NCBI GenBank assembly: GCA_965220825.1
Contig: OZ244839.1
Location: 930,001-994,000, forward strand
Direction: 5' to 3'
Length of the DNA: 64,000 nucleotides
DNA from: G965220825 sp965220825
GTDB taxonomy: Bacteria > Pseudomonadota > Alphaproteobacteria > UBA828
Program-made: the position numbers and the translations under genes
The notes under the pieces: model-generated
Told to the model about the DNA's origin: nothing
The model's input: the letters and a program-made list of their open reading frames with translations, nothing else
Databases searched by the model: none
Shown here: positions 50,428 through 58,493 of the stretch, one piece after another
Layout of the letters: every line of letters starts with the position of its first letter
Position numbering within the stretch: the first letter of the stretch is position 1

Positions 50428-51432
50428 CTATTCGCCGACAAGCAGGCGGATCGTCTCGTCCCGGGAGAAGCGCGGCACCGCCCCGCCACCCTGGAACCGG
50501 ACCCCGACGCCCTCGACCGCGCGGGCAATGGGCGCGACGTCGAACCCCTCGAGCGCAAGCGTCTCGCAAGCCGTCGCCGCCGCCGCTTCGGGAAACGCCG
50601 CCAGCAACGCGCCGGAAGCCAACAGGCCCCAGGGGTCGATACCGAGAGTCTCCGCAAGCGCCCGACCCGGCTCGAACCAGAGCACCGACTCCGCCGAGAC
50701 CCGAAGGCCCACACCCGCAGCCTCCGCCATTTCGTAGAGGCCCGCGGAGAGCCCGCCCTCGGTAGGATCGTGCATGGCGCTCGCCCCGAGCGATGCCGCG
50801 CGCAGCGCCGGGGCCACCACCGAGATTCCCGGTTCCCGAAGCGCGCGGCGCGCCGCCGCCAGATGGGCTTCGGCCGCCGTGCCCCGGATGCGGGCTTCCG
50901 CCTCGGCCGCGAGGACCGCAGCGCCCTCCACCGGCGCCGGGCCGACCTGAACCAGGACATGGCCCGGCGCGAGGGCGGCCGTGCGGACGAATCCGCCGTC
51001 CTCCCGCAACCCCATCATGTGGCCCACCACGACCGTGCGAGCCACCGCGCCGGTAACCTCCACATGGCCGCCGATCAACACGGCGTCCAGCGCGGCGAGC
51101 GCGGCGTGCATGCCGCGGTAGAGCGCCCGGACCTCGGCGGCAGTCGTGCCCGGCGCGAGCAACACGGTCGCGGTGAACCAACGGGGCTTTACTCCCATGA
51201 CCGCGATATCGTTCGCGTTCACCGCCACGGCGTGGGCACCCACATCGTGGCCGGTGAGCGTCACCGGATCGCTCGCCGCGACCAGCGCGCCTCCGGCCAC
51301 CGCCACGGCACCCGCGTCCTCGCCCAGCATCGGCGGAAGCAGCAGGTCGGGGGGCGGCGGGCCGGCCCAGGCCAACACCTCGGCGAGGAGATCCGGCGGC
51401 AGCTTGCCTTCCGCGAGCGGCACGCTCGTCAT
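50428..51432 (-). CDS. HypE-like AIR synthase-related protein
   Basis: A 334-residue AIR-synthase superfamily protein. GEDAGAVAVAGGALVAASDPVT, VNANDIAVMGVKPRWF and HDPTEGGLSAGLYEMAEAAGVGLRV are the ATP-binding core. The HypE C-terminal Cys needed for hydrogenase cyanide-ligand synthesis is missing and no other hyp genes are near, so it is not HypE itself but a related ATPase/cyclase. The start at 51432 is 20 bases after the folD stop, so they likely share a transcript. Confidence 0.85.
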   Translation of the reverse strand: MTSVPLAEGKLPPDLLAEVLAWAGPPPPDLLLPPMLGEDAGAVAVAGGALVAASDPVTLTGHDVGAHAVAVNANDIAVMGVKPRWFTATVLLAPGTTAAEVRALYRGMHAALAALDAVLIGGHVEVTGAVARTVVVGHMMGLREDGGFVRTAALAPGHVLVQVGPAPVEGAAVLAAEAEARIRGTAAEAHLAAARRALREPGISVVAPALRAASLGASAMHDPTEGGLSAGLYEMAEAAGVGLRVSAESVLWFEPGRALAETLGIDPWGLLASGALLAAFPEAAAATACETLALEGFDVAPIARAVEGVGVRFQGGGAVPRFSRDETIRLLVGE

Positions 51433-51452
51433 GGCGCGTTTCCCGCCCGTTT

Positions 51453-52334
51453 TCAGTCGGGCTCGGCGATCCCGTGCCGGCGGCACGCGGCGGTAAGCGT
51501 GTTCTTGAGCAGGCAGGCGATGGTCATGGGCCCGACGCCGCCCGGGACAGGCGTAATCCAGCCGGCCCGCTCAACGGCCTCGGCGAAATGCACGTCGCCC
51601 ACCAGCTTCGTCTTCTCGCCCGCGGGCACCCGGTTGATGCCGACATCGATCACCGCGGCGCCGGGCTTCACCCAGTCCCCCCGGATCATCTCCGCCCGTC
51701 CCACGGCGGCCACCAGTATGTCCGCCCGTCGGCATTCGCCCGCAAGGTCCACGGTGCGCGAGTGGCCGACGGTGACCGTGCAGTGCTCACGCAGCAAGAG
51801 CGCCGCCATGGGCTTGCCCACGATGTTGGAGCGTCCGACGATCATGGCGCGCTTGCCCGTGAGATCGCCGACATGATGGCGCAGCATGAGGAGGCAGCCG
51901 AGCGGCGTGCACGGCACCATGCTCTCCTGGCCGGTGTTGAGCCGGCCCACATTCACGGTGTGGAACCCGTCCACATCCTTGCCGGGATCGATGGCGTTGA
52001 CGACGGCATCCTCGTCCACCTGGTCGGGGAGCGGCAGCTGCACCAGAATGCCGTGGATCTCCGCATCCGCGTTCAGCGCATGCACCCGGTCCAGCACCTC
52101 CTCCTGGCTCGCCTGGGCGGAAAGCCGGTATTCACGCGAGACGAGACCAGCGGCGACCGTCGCCTTCCCCTTGTTGCGGACATAGACCTCGCTCGCCGGG
52201 TCGTCGCCCACCAGGACCACCGCGAGACCCGGCACCAGGCCGTGGCTTGCCTTGAGAAGCGCGGTCCGGCGCTTCACGTCGGCCCGCAGATCGGCCGCGA
52301 AGGCCTTGCCGTCGATGATGACTGCGTCGCCCAT
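51453..52334 (-). CDS. folD: Bifunctional methylenetetrahydrofolate dehydrogenase/cyclohydrolase
   Basis: Interconverts methylene-, methenyl- and 10-formyl-THF, the core of one-carbon metabolism. AVVLVGDDPASEVYVRNKGKA contains the catalytic Tyr and Lys; GILVQLPLP and the C-terminal GWITPVPGGVGPMTIACLL are the other signatures, and NADP-binding GRSNIVGKPMA is intact. 293 residues. Twelve bases after the yggT stop, a common alphaproteobacterial arrangement. Confidence 0.96.
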   Translation of the reverse strand: MGDAVIIDGKAFAADLRADVKRRTALLKASHGLVPGLAVVLVGDDPASEVYVRNKGKATVAAGLVSREYRLSAQASQEEVLDRVHALNADAEIHGILVQLPLPDQVDEDAVVNAIDPGKDVDGFHTVNVGRLNTGQESMVPCTPLGCLLMLRHHVGDLTGKRAMIVGRSNIVGKPMAALLLREHCTVTVGHSRTVDLAGECRRADILVAAVGRAEMIRGDWVKPGAAVIDVGINRVPAGEKTKLVGDVHFAEAVERAGWITPVPGGVGPMTIACLLKNTLTAACRRHGIAEPD

Positions 52335-52346
52335 GGCTTAATCCCG

Positions 52347-52628
52347 TTATCCGACGATGTTGTCCACGATGAGATCCCGGATGAAATAGAGCAGCAGGAT
52401 CAAGATGACCGGCGAGATGTCGATGCCGCCGAGATTGGGAAGGATGCGCCGGATCGGCCGCAGCGCCGGATCGGTGACCCGGTAGAGGAAGCTCACCAGC
52501 GCGAATACGAAGCGGTTGTGGGTGTTGATGACGTTCAACGCCACCAGCCAGCTGATCAACGCCGCCGCGATGAGCAGATAGATGTAGGTCGAAATGACTG
52601 CGTGGATGAAGTCTGCCAACGCGTGCAT
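52347..52628 (-). CDS. YggT family membrane protein
   Basis: A 93-residue protein with two hydrophobic segments (about 9-30 and 70-88) flanking the YggT signature FLYRVTDPALRPIRRILPNLGGIDISPVILIL. Family members are linked to osmotic protection and cell division. The start at 52628 (MHALADFIHAV) is preferred over an upstream Met with unrelated extension. Precedes folD. Confidence 0.9.
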   Translation of the reverse strand: MHALADFIHAVISTYIYLLIAAALISWLVALNVINTHNRFVFALVSFLYRVTDPALRPIRRILPNLGGIDISPVILILLLYFIRDLIVDNIVG

Positions 52629-52790
52629 CGCCGGGCGCGTCTCGTGGATTGCGTAAGCGAAAGGCGGAATTGCGGCGCGGAGTATATCCCAACGGCCCTC
52701 ACGCGCTAATCCGAAAGCACGCAACGCGCGGACGATCGGGGGTGTCGCCCCAAAACCGTCTCACGCACCAAGTGGGGTGGATCGAGTAAT

Positions 52791-52805
52791 GCCCCCTCCG
52801 GGGGC
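52791..52805. terminator. Short GC hairpin after the module B large gene
   Basis: A 6-base stem GCCCCC/GGGGGC with a three-base loop lies nine bases beyond the stop of the gene ending at 52814. No T-tract follows on that strand, so only weak termination is suggested. Confidence 0.35.
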
Positions 52806-52813
52806 TGTCACCG

Positions 52814-54088
52814 TCACGCGGCGCAGGCACGCTCGATATTGTCGCGGTTCTCGATCTGCCGCTCGATTACCGCCGGAGCAACACCGAATTCCTCGGCCAT
52901 GGTTTCCGTATCCCAATTGTCTTCACGCATGGAACGGATTTCGGAAACCGGTGCGAGAAATTCCGCGGCGAATGCCCGGCTGGCCGCTTGGCGCGAGGCG
53001 TCGCGAAGATCGTTGACCACCGACAGGCCCAAGGGCGGATTGGCAACGGCATCTCCCAGTGCGCGTCCGAGCGCGAAGAGTTGAGCACCATGGCCCGGAT
53101 GTTGCGCACTGCGGACATGGACGTTGACACCGTCCTCGTCGGAGCGCACCAGCGCGCGCAGCCCCTGGATACGAGTGCCGACCGGTCGAAAGCTCGGGGC
53201 TTCGAGGCGGCCGGCAAGGGCGCCCACCGTTCGAAGACGGACCGTCTCGTCGATACCGAGCGTCTTCCGCGCCGCCCGGGCGCAGCGGTACCCCCGTGCC
53301 CAGGCCCGTTCGCTCTCGCGAAGCTCGCTGTCCCCTTTCTGGAGGAGGCGGTTCCGGATGTCCGCCGCTCCTGGCAATCGCGAGCGATGGGGTGGCCGAC
53401 GCTCGGTCTTTCGGATCCAGTCCAGTACGGGCTCGGGTGCGGGCCTGTGCAAGCCCGAGAGAAACTCCACCAGCGCCTCGCCGCGGAAGAGTGTGCCTGC
53501 CGCCTCGATGAACGCGGCGTCCTCCTCTGCGATGTCGTAGGGATCACATCGCAGCGCACCGGCGGCCTCGCAGAACGCAGCCTCATCGGCATTGCCGCGC
53601 GAAATGCCGATGCGCTCCCAGCGCAACTGCAGCGCAGATTCGCGAACCCCGCGGTCGGCGAGCCGCTCAGCGACGCGCTCCACGAAATCCGAGAGATCGC
53701 TCTCGGCCTCGTGCCTCGTCAGCAACTCCGAAGATTGGCGGGGAAACCAGACGGGAACGTCCCGGTAGCGGCGAGGCAGAGCCTGGCATTCGAACATTGT
53801 GCCGTCAAAACGCATCCGCACATCGGGCAATACGTATCCGTCCCGCCGCTCGACCAATCGAAACTCGTCTTCGCCGCGCCGCCCGAAAATCCGCCACCAA
53901 TTCAGTGCAATGCCTTCCGCGGCCGGGTAGGCCGACACGGTAACGTGAGCCTTGAGATCACGCCCTTCACCAATGACGTTATCACAGACATTGTTGCCGT
54001 CGACGAGGATGCGTAGATCCGCAACCGTCGCGCGTTCTTCTGGCGCGGCGTTCTTCGCATGATCCTGCCAATCGACATAGACTTTCAT
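52814..54088 (-). CDS. Uncharacterised protein with degenerate ImmA/IrrE-like C-terminal domain (module copy B, large)
   Basis: Function unknown, 424 residues. Homologue of the protein at 12322-13692. Shared landmarks in order are EERAT (17-21), YPAAE, NWWR (63-66), DGYVLPDVRMRFDG (83-96), a helical middle, FAAEFLAP (373-380) and a winged-helix-like end (MAEEFGVAPAVIERQIEN). The expected HExxH region reads GRALGD (341-346), so the peptidase site is lost as in copy A. Its ATG shares one base with the stop of the small gene (TGATG). Confidence 0.78.
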   Translation of the reverse strand: MKVYVDWQDHAKNAAPEERATVADLRILVDGNNVCDNVIGEGRDLKAHVTVSAYPAAEGIALNWWRIFGRRGEDEFRLVERRDGYVLPDVRMRFDGTMFECQALPRRYRDVPVWFPRQSSELLTRHEAESDLSDFVERVAERLADRGVRESALQLRWERIGISRGNADEAAFCEAAGALRCDPYDIAEEDAAFIEAAGTLFRGEALVEFLSGLHRPAPEPVLDWIRKTERRPPHRSRLPGAADIRNRLLQKGDSELRESERAWARGYRCARAARKTLGIDETVRLRTVGALAGRLEAPSFRPVGTRIQGLRALVRSDEDGVNVHVRSAQHPGHGAQLFALGRALGDAVANPPLGLSVVNDLRDASRQAASRAFAAEFLAPVSEIRSMREDNWDTETMAEEFGVAPAVIERQIENRDNIERACAA

Positions 54089-54471
54089 CAGAAGCCCTCG
54101 TCGGTCTCAGGCCAGCCTTTGTACTCCCCCGTCGTACGGTTGACCAGCAGGCCTCGCCATAACTGTCCGTTCTCGTCGCGATGCCAGATACGCTTCGGAA
54201 AGTCCCCGTCGCCTTCGACAAATTCGCAATCGCCTCGCCTGATTGCCTTCCGCACCCACTCGGTTGCACGCTCCCGATCCGTCTCTGTGAGGAGTGGGCA
54301 CGGTGTTGTCAACTGCTTTTTGGGTCTTGGGCGACGACCCTGTGGCAGACCGCCCCACCATCGTAGCGTCTTGTGCTCGGGGCTTCCGAGATAGGACGCT
54401 TTCCGGGCCACGCGGGCGCGTTCCCTTTCCGGGACAACCCGGTTGCCGGTCGTTTGTTTCGGTCTCTTCAT
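54088..54471 (-). CDS. Uncharacterised small basic protein with GSP-HK motif (module copy B, small)
   Basis: Function unknown, 127 residues from the ATG at 54471, which lies seven bases after the M14 peptidase stop. The frame continues upstream but there overlaps the peptidase gene and loses similarity. YLGSPEHK (27-34), RPRPKK (47-52), Cys58, AIRRGDCEF (76-84), FPKRIW (91-96) and GEYKGW (115-120) align with the protein at 13677-14114. The Trp/Tyr-rich, basic character would suit a small fold that contacts nucleic acid or its large partner, but this is a guess. Confidence 0.72.
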   Translation of the reverse strand: MKRPKQTTGNRVVPERERARVARKASYLGSPEHKTLRWWGGLPQGRRPRPKKQLTTPCPLLTETDRERATEWVRKAIRRGDCEFVEGDGDFPKRIWHRDENGQLWRGLLVNRTTGEYKGWPETDEGF

Positions 54472-54478
54472 TGCCCGC

Positions 54479-55630
54479 TCATCGGCGGGGCTCCCGCGGC
54501 CCGGGGAGGTCGTCGATTGTGGCGGCGAGCGCGTCGATGCAGCTTCGAGCCAGGCCGCGGCAATGGTCGGGGGACCAGCCATGGCGAGGATCGGGCGCGT
54601 TCGCCGCGTCCTTGAAGGGCTGCTCCAGGGTCATGGCCAGGCAGCCAAAGGCCTCCGCCACATGGTTCGCGCAGATGGCGAGATTGGCCTTGCCGGGCGG
54701 AGTCCGTGGGTAGCCGTGCTCCGTCTGGAAGCGCGAATCCGCCCCGGCCAATGCGCCCGAGAACCGCGCGAGGCCGCCGGCAAGCGCATCGGAGAAGGAG
54801 GGAATCCCTTCCGGACCCGCGATGAAGACGTAAGGAAGGCCCTCGTCGCCATGCACGTCGAGGCAGAAACCGACGCCGGTCTCGGCCATGCGCGCCCGTA
54901 CCAGATGGACTTCCGGGCTGGTCGCCATGGCGGGCGAGGCCCAGGCGCGGTTGAGGTCGGTGCCAGCGGCGTTGGTACGAAGGTGGCCGCGTCGGCTGCC
55001 GTCGGGGTTCATGTTGGGCACGATGTGGAACCGCGCCTTGCCGAGGAGGGCGCGCGCCGTTTCGTCCCGCGGATCCAGCAGCCGTTCGAGGAAGCCCTCC
55101 ATCCACCATTCCGCCATGGTCTCGCCGGGATGCTGACGTCCGATGATCCAGCAAGGGCGCCCACTCTCGCTCCCGGCTTCGAGCAGGTCGAGCGGCTGGC
55201 CGTCCAGGGTCGCGCCGAGGCGGATCGCACATATGCCGGGCCTCGCCTGGAAGCGGGCGACGAGATCGTGGTGGAGCTCCATGGAGTAGGGCGCAAAATA
55301 GGCGAACCATGCGGTGCTTCCCGCCAGCCGGTGGTCGAGCGTCAGCACCCTGCCGTCGAAGGCGGTCGCGACCCGCAGCCATGTCTCGCGATCTTCCGAG
55401 ACCACGGCACGGTAATCGCGCCAGCCGGCCGGATAGGAAGATTCGCCGGCGTTCACGATCTCCAGCCTGCAACGGGCGCCCCGCGCGCCGGCCAGCCGGA
55501 AGTAGAACCACTGGAAAAAGCCCGTCCCCTGGTCCGGCATGATCGCAAGCCGCACGGTACCCCCTGGCCCATCGGCGAGCCGCCGGACGTTCCCGCCATC
55601 GAACCCGCTGTCGATCTCGAACCCCACCAC
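54479..55630 (-). CDS. M14-family zinc carboxypeptidase (cytosolic carboxypeptidase-like)
   Basis: Metallocarboxypeptidase of the M14 CCP/Nna1-like group. An N-terminal beta-sandwich (FEIDSGFDGGNVRRLADG...FFQWFYFRLAG) is followed by the peptidase domain with the zinc motif HPGE (167-170), DLNR (225-228), DVHGDE (258-263) carrying the third zinc His, and the presumed catalytic Glu in CLAMTLEQPF. GTG at 55630 or 55627 has GGAGA a few bases upstream. The frame is open to 55900 but the extra residues are low-complexity. It reads the same way as module B directly downstream. Confidence 0.88.
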   Translation of the reverse strand: MVGFEIDSGFDGGNVRRLADGPGGTVRLAIMPDQGTGFFQWFYFRLAGARGARCRLEIVNAGESSYPAGWRDYRAVVSEDRETWLRVATAFDGRVLTLDHRLAGSTAWFAYFAPYSMELHHDLVARFQARPGICAIRLGATLDGQPLDLLEAGSESGRPCWIIGRQHPGETMAEWWMEGFLERLLDPRDETARALLGKARFHIVPNMNPDGSRRGHLRTNAAGTDLNRAWASPAMATSPEVHLVRARMAETGVGFCLDVHGDEGLPYVFIAGPEGIPSFSDALAGGLARFSGALAGADSRFQTEHGYPRTPPGKANLAICANHVAEAFGCLAMTLEQPFKDAANAPDPRHGWSPDHCRGLARSCIDALAATIDDLPGPREPRR

Positions 55631-55808
55631 GCCTCTCCGCCTCCGCTTCGACGCGCCGGGAGAGTAGCGCGCTCGCCCGCGCGATGGCGAAGGGAAAACC
55701 GCAAGGGCGGAGGCAACCCTTGCCCCGGAGCGCGGGGCTGAACGCCCCTCCGCTTGGGCACGGTGCGGGTTAGTATGGGCGTTGAAGGCATGGGAGGGAG
55801 TCGGACCG

Positions 55809-56993
55809 GTGTACAAGGGCATGTACGCATATCCCTGGGATCTGGCGGAGCAAGGGATCGACCGGGCGGTGGGGCGGATGCGGGATGCGGGCATCAACAC
55901 GGTGACGCTCGCCGCGAGCTATCACGCCGGCAAGTTCCTCCGGCCCCACGCACCGCGAAACCGGGTCTACTTCCCCGAGGACGGCGCGGTCTATTTCCGC
56001 CCCCGCATGAAGCGCTACGGCGCCATCAAACCCCTCCCCGGCAGCCTCGCGAAGGAGCGCGACATGCTGGCGGAGCTTGCCCGCGCCGCACCCGACATGG
56101 GGCGCGTCGCCTGGACGGTCTGCCTGCACAACACGGCGCTCGGCATGCGCCATTCCGAATACACCGTGCGAAACTGCTACGGCGATTCCTATCCCTACAG
56201 CCTCTGCCCCGCCCATGAGGAGGTGCGCCGTTTCGTCGTGACGCTCTGCACCGACTTGGCGGAACGCTACGAACTGGACGGGCTCGCGCTGGAAACGCCG
56301 GGGTTCCTGCCCTTCGACCACGGCTTCCACCACGAGTTCTTCCTGGTGCCCATGAACCGCTGGGCGTCGCGGCTCCTCGGTCTCTGCTTCTCCGAGGCCA
56401 CCATCACGGCGGCTGAATCACGGGGGATCGACGCCGAACGCCTGCGTTGGCAAACCTGCGCGGCGCTGGATGCGTTCTTCGAGCGCCCGGAGCCGGTGCC
56501 GGACGATACGGCCCTCGAATGGTGGATCGCGGATCTGATCGCGGACCCGGAATGGGCGGCGTTCCTCTCTTGGCGGTGCCAGCTCGTTGCCGATCTGGTG
56601 GCCGAGGTCCGCGCCGCCCTGCCGCGAGAGACCACGCTCGCGGTCATCCCGACGGTCCAGCGCCCCACCGCCGCCTGCTGGTCCGAAGGCAGCGACCTGA
56701 AACTGCTGGCGGAAGCGGCCGACCGCCTGGAGGTTCCGGCCTACGAGCCCAGCGCGGCGGCGGTCGCCAACGACGCCTGGGACGTACGCCGCCGGGCGGG
56801 CGCGGACGCGCGGATCGCCTACATTCTGCGGCCGGGCCACCCCGACCTCGCGAACGGGCACGAGACCGCCGCCGCCGCCCGCGCACTGAAGACGGGCGGG
56901 CTCTCCGGCATCGCCTTCTACAATTACGGCCATTTGGCGCTCGCGGCCCTCGACCGCGTGCGCGAGGCGCTCGACGTGCTGGAGCAGGAGTAA
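55809..56993 (+). CDS. Conserved protein with TIM-barrel-like fold, possible glycosyl hydrolase relative
   Basis: Not firmly recognised. A 394-residue protein with an alternating strand-helix pattern: MYAYPWDLAEQGIDRAVGRMRDAGINTVTLAASYH, WTVCLHNTA, YELDGLALETPGF and GGLSGIAFYNYG. This suggests a barrel like those of putative glycosyl hydrolases. GTG at 55809 with GGGAGGGAG eight bases upstream is preferred. The SDR gene starts five bases after its stop, so they form an operon. Function unknown. Confidence 0.6.
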   Translation: MYKGMYAYPWDLAEQGIDRAVGRMRDAGINTVTLAASYHAGKFLRPHAPRNRVYFPEDGAVYFRPRMKRYGAIKPLPGSLAKERDMLAELARAAPDMGRVAWTVCLHNTALGMRHSEYTVRNCYGDSYPYSLCPAHEEVRRFVVTLCTDLAERYELDGLALETPGFLPFDHGFHHEFFLVPMNRWASRLLGLCFSEATITAAESRGIDAERLRWQTCAALDAFFERPEPVPDDTALEWWIADLIADPEWAAFLSWRCQLVADLVAEVRAALPRETTLAVIPTVQRPTAACWSEGSDLKLLAEAADRLEVPAYEPSAAAVANDAWDVRRRAGADARIAYILRPGHPDLANGHETAAAARALKTGGLSGIAFYNYGHLALAALDRVREALDVLEQE

Positions 56994-56998
56994 ACGCC

Positions 56999-57790
56999 AT
57001 GACTCGCTACGAAGGGAAGGCCGCGCTAATCACCGGCGGCGGCGGCGGCATCGGGCGAGCGACGGCGCTGCGGCTGGCGCGCGAAGGCGCCGCCATCGGC
57101 GTCCTGGACCTGCGAGAGGACGCGGCGCGGGAGACCGCAACCCAGGTGGAGAAGGCCGGCGGACGCGCCGTCATACTCCTGGCGGACATCACGGAGGCCG
57201 CGGCGGTGGAAGGCGCCGTCCGGACCATGAAGGAGGCGTTCGGCGGGCTCGACGTGCTGGTCAACAACGCGGCCTTCGCGCTTCGGGGCGACCTTGCGAG
57301 CACGGACGAGGACGACTGGCGCGCCGAGGTCGAGGTCGACCTGCACGGCCAGTTCGTCTGCGCGAAGGCCGCGCTGCCGGAGATGACGGCACAAGGCCGG
57401 GGCGCCATCGTCAATATCGGCTCGGTCAACGGACTCATGGCCCTCGGCAACCCGGCCTACAGCGCCGCCAAGGCCGGCCTCCTGAGCTTCACCCGCTCGC
57501 TCGCCGTGGAATATGGGCCCAGCGGTATCCGTGCCAACATGGTCTCCCCCGGCACTGTCGAGACCGACATCGAGACTTGGCGTGTCCGCCGCCGGAAGAA
57601 CCCCGAAATTTTCGAACAGCTCGCCCGCTGGTATCCCGTGGGCCGCGTCGGGCAGCCCGAGGATATCGCCGCCGCCGTCGCCTTCGTCGCCGCCGACGAG
57701 GCGGCCTTCGTCAATGGCGCCAACCTGGTGGTGGACGGCGGGCTTACTGCCGGTCTTCCGGTGATGATTCGGGACATGATCCTGGAGTAG
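56999..57790 (+). CDS. Short-chain dehydrogenase/reductase (SDR) oxidoreductase
   Basis: Classical SDR of 263 residues. GGGGGIGRATALRLAREGA is the nucleotide-binding site, and Asp in VLDLREDAA favours NAD. VNNAAFAL, NIGSVNG and the catalytic YSAAK are present. C-terminal GLTAGLPVMIRDMILE is typical. Coupled to the barrel-like gene upstream. Its last 47 bases overlap the 3' end of the convergent TVP38-like gene. Confidence 0.92.
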   Translation: MTRYEGKAALITGGGGGIGRATALRLAREGAAIGVLDLREDAARETATQVEKAGGRAVILLADITEAAAVEGAVRTMKEAFGGLDVLVNNAAFALRGDLASTDEDDWRAEVEVDLHGQFVCAKAALPEMTAQGRGAIVNIGSVNGLMALGNPAYSAAKAGLLSFTRSLAVEYGPSGIRANMVSPGTVETDIETWRVRRRKNPEIFEQLARWYPVGRVGQPEDIAAAVAFVAADEAAFVNGANLVVDGGLTAGLPVMIRDMILE

Positions 57791-58493
57791 CCGCCGGCGG
57801 CTCCGCCTTCGCCGCGCGATCCGCCGCCCGCCGGCGAAAGCGCTTGACCAGGCGGGGAAGGAAGCCCACCAGGCCGACGGCGGCGAGGCCCAGAAGCGCG
57901 TTCTGCACGATGCCTTCCTCGCCCGCCGCCGCCTCCCGCCCCACATGGCCGAGATAGGCGTAGGCCGCCGCGCCCGGCGCCATGAAGACGAAGGATGCGG
58001 CGGCATAGTGGGCGAGCCGTATACGGGTGAGACCCAGCACATAGTTGAGCGCGTTGAACGGTATGAACGGAATCAGCCGGGTCATGGCAACGAAGCGCCA
58101 GCCCTCCGCCTCGACCCCCTCGACCACCCGGCGCACCCGCGCGGGCGAGCGCTCCGCCACCCAGCCGGAAAGCGCATGCCGCGCGATCAGGAAGGCGCAG
58201 ACGGCACCGGCCGTTGCACCCGCCAGGCTGTAGAACGTCCCAAGATAAGGCCCGAACAGCGCACCGGCGGCGAGCGTCAGCAGGAGGCCCGGCAGGAAGA
58301 ACACGGTGGCGAGCACATAGGCGCAAATGAAGACGACGGGCGCCCACACGCCGAATGCCGCCACATGGGCTTCGAGTTGGGCCGCATCGAAATCATCGCG
58401 GTGCAGCACGGCGAAGCCGATCCCCGCGAGCACCGCACCGGCCAGGCCGAAGCGGAGCAATGAACGAGGGCGCAAGCGCTCGCCTATCCTCAT
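57744..58493 (-). CDS. TVP38/TMEM64 family (SNARE-associated/DedA-like) membrane protein
   Basis: A 249-residue membrane protein with five or six hydrophobic segments. FLPGLLLTLAAGALFGPYLGTFYSLAGATAGAVCAFLIAR and MTRLIPFIPFNALNYVLGLTRI are the VTT-domain signature, as in DedA-like lipid scramblases or transporters. The ATG overlaps the stop of the YeeE-like gene by four bases, indicating a two-gene operon. The 3' end overlaps the SDR gene on the other strand. Confidence 0.9.
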   Translation of the reverse strand: MRIGERLRPRSLLRFGLAGAVLAGIGFAVLHRDDFDAAQLEAHVAAFGVWAPVVFICAYVLATVFFLPGLLLTLAAGALFGPYLGTFYSLAGATAGAVCAFLIARHALSGWVAERSPARVRRVVEGVEAEGWRFVAMTRLIPFIPFNALNYVLGLTRIRLAHYAAASFVFMAPGAAAYAYLGHVGREAAAGEEGIVQNALLGLAAVGLVGFLPRLVKRFRRRAADRAAKAEPPAATPGSCPESSPEDRQ

